The translations under genes were made by a program, and so were the position numbers. This document shows, in pieces, positions 62,931-64,000 of a stretch of DNA of 64,000 nt (positions are counted from its first letter, which is position 1; the number at the start of each line of letters is the position of its first letter). The DNA lies in NCBI GenBank assembly GCA_963575745.1, contig CAUYUJ010000336.1, positions 716,080 to 780,079 on the forward strand, read 5' to 3'. The stretch comes from Prorocentrum cordatum. Lineage: Eukaryota > Sar > Dinophyceae > Prorocentrales > Prorocentraceae. Under the pieces are notes generated by a model, which saw only the letters and a program-made list of their open reading frames with translations, was not told where the DNA came from and searched no databases.

Positions 62931-64000
62931 GAATATGATGGAAGTCTCGAGCGGGAGCCTCGTCTGTGAGTGAATTGCGAGGAAGTCTCAGGCGGGAACC
63001 CCCTCCCTATGGGGCCCGCACTTCATGTTTGAATCCGAGCGGGTTATCCGCAACGTGCAACTGTCGTCACTTTTGGGCTCTTGAGACTTGAATATGGAGG
63101 AAGTCTCGAGCGGGAGCCTCGTCTGTGAGTGAATTGTGAGGAAGTCTCAGGCGGGAGCCCCGTCCCTATGGGGCCCGCACTTCATGTTCGAATCCGAGCG
63201 GGTCATCTGCAACGTGCAACTGTCGTCACTTTTGGGCTCTTGAAATATGCATATGGAGGAAGTCTCGAGCGGGAGCCTCGTCTGTGAGTGAATTGCGAGG
63301 AAGTCTCAGGCGGGAGCCCCCTCCCTATGGGGCCCGCACTTCATGTTTGAATCCGAGCGGGTCATCCGCAACGTGCAACTGTCGTCACTTTTGGGCTCTT
63401 GAGACTTGAATATGGAGGAAGTCTCGAGCGGGAGCCTCGTCTGTGAGTGAATTGCGAGGAAGTCTCAGGCGGGAGCCCCCTCCCTATGGGGCCCGCACTT
63501 CATGTTTGAATCCGAGCGGGTCATCCGCAACGTGCAACTGTCGTCACTTTTGGGCTCTTGAGATATGAATATGGAGGAAGTCTCGAGCGGGAGCCTCGTG
63601 TGTGAGTGAATTGTGAGGGAGTCTCAAGCGGAAGCCCCCTCCCTATGGGGCCCGCACTTCACGTTTGAATCCGAACGGGTCATCCGCAACGTGCAACTGT
63701 CGTCACTTTTGGGCTCTTGAGATTTGAATATGGAGGAAATCTCGAGCGGGAGCCTCGTCTGTGAGTGAATTGTGAGGAAGTCTCAAGCGGGAGCCCCCTC
63801 CCTATGGTCATGTTTGAATCCGAGCGGGTCATCCGCAACGTGCAACTGTCGTCACTGCTGGGCTCTTGAAATATGAATATGGAGAAGTCTCGAGCGGGAG
63901 CCTCGTCTGTGAGTGAATTGTGAGGAAGTCTCAGGCGGGAGCCCCCTCCCTATGGGGCCCGCACTTCATATGTTTGAATCCGAGCGGGTCATCCGCAACG
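62931..64000. repeat. 159-bp satellite array, continues past window
   Basis: Units start at 62,931, 63,090, 63,249, 63,408, 63,567, 63,726 and 63,875: five intervals of exactly 159 and one of 149 (a 10-base loss near 63,808). Units are very similar to one another. Within each unit GAGGAAGTCTCGAGCGGGAG and GAGGAAGTCTCAGGCGGGAG form a 51-base-spaced internal duplication. No coding frame is conserved. Confidence 0.98.

Noticed and set aside
62931-64000. CRISPR-like regular array
   Set aside because: Units are wholly repeated with no unique spacers, and the sequence is eukaryotic; it is a satellite.

Overview
The window looks like nuclear DNA of a dinoflagellate. The deciding evidence is three copies of the dinoflagellate spliced-leader (DinoSL) sequence, core CCGTAGCCATTTTGG, at 5,610-5,630, 15,820-15,840 and 20,994-21,014. 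Each sits at the 5' end of a LINE-like retrotransposon on the minus strand. High GC content, sparse coding sequence and very many simple and complex repeats agree with this. The species cannot be named from the sequence; a Prorocentrum- or Polarella-like genome is an inference.

Layout. 1-5,630 is a LINE (unit 1, minus strand, 3' end beyond the window) with a Cys-motif ORF1, an AP-endonuclease and a reverse transcriptase (RT), damaged by frameshifts, one stop and a mutated catalytic motif. 5,631-7,560 is a (GT)n tract and a decayed coiled-coil coding remnant. 7,600-10,065 is mostly GAG/CTC repeats. 10,066-21,084 holds two LINEs of a second family, head to tail on the minus strand (units 2 and 3), separated and flanked by (GAT)n tracts. 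21,085-26,700 has a ~600-bp SINE-like repeat in two copies and degenerate CCAAGAGG minisatellites. 26,700-64,000 is a series of unrelated satellite arrays (84, ~88, ~210, ~114, 73 and 159 bp units, hairpin-forming arrays, G/C-run arrays), a small palindromic MITE-like family, fragments of further LINEs (zinc-motif, RNase H and UBA-OTU pieces), and short islands that read like exons.

Host genes. Several 60-120 bp islands on the minus strand have coding character and plausible AG/GT borders. Three of them (about 41.7, 35.4 and 26.9 kb) read in order like consecutive parts of a BACK domain (BTB/Kelch type), and the two with clear borders join in phase. I infer one gene with introns of 6-8 kb filled by the satellite arrays. 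Smaller islands at 58.2, 53.8, 47.4, 44.4, 9.1 and 7.8 kb may be exons of this or neighbouring genes, but that is weak.

All coding evidence, element or host, is on the minus strand, as expected for the unidirectional gene arrangement of dinoflagellates. No tRNA, rRNA, CRISPR array or prokaryote-style operon was recognised. Repeat coordinates are approximate to a few bases unless stated.
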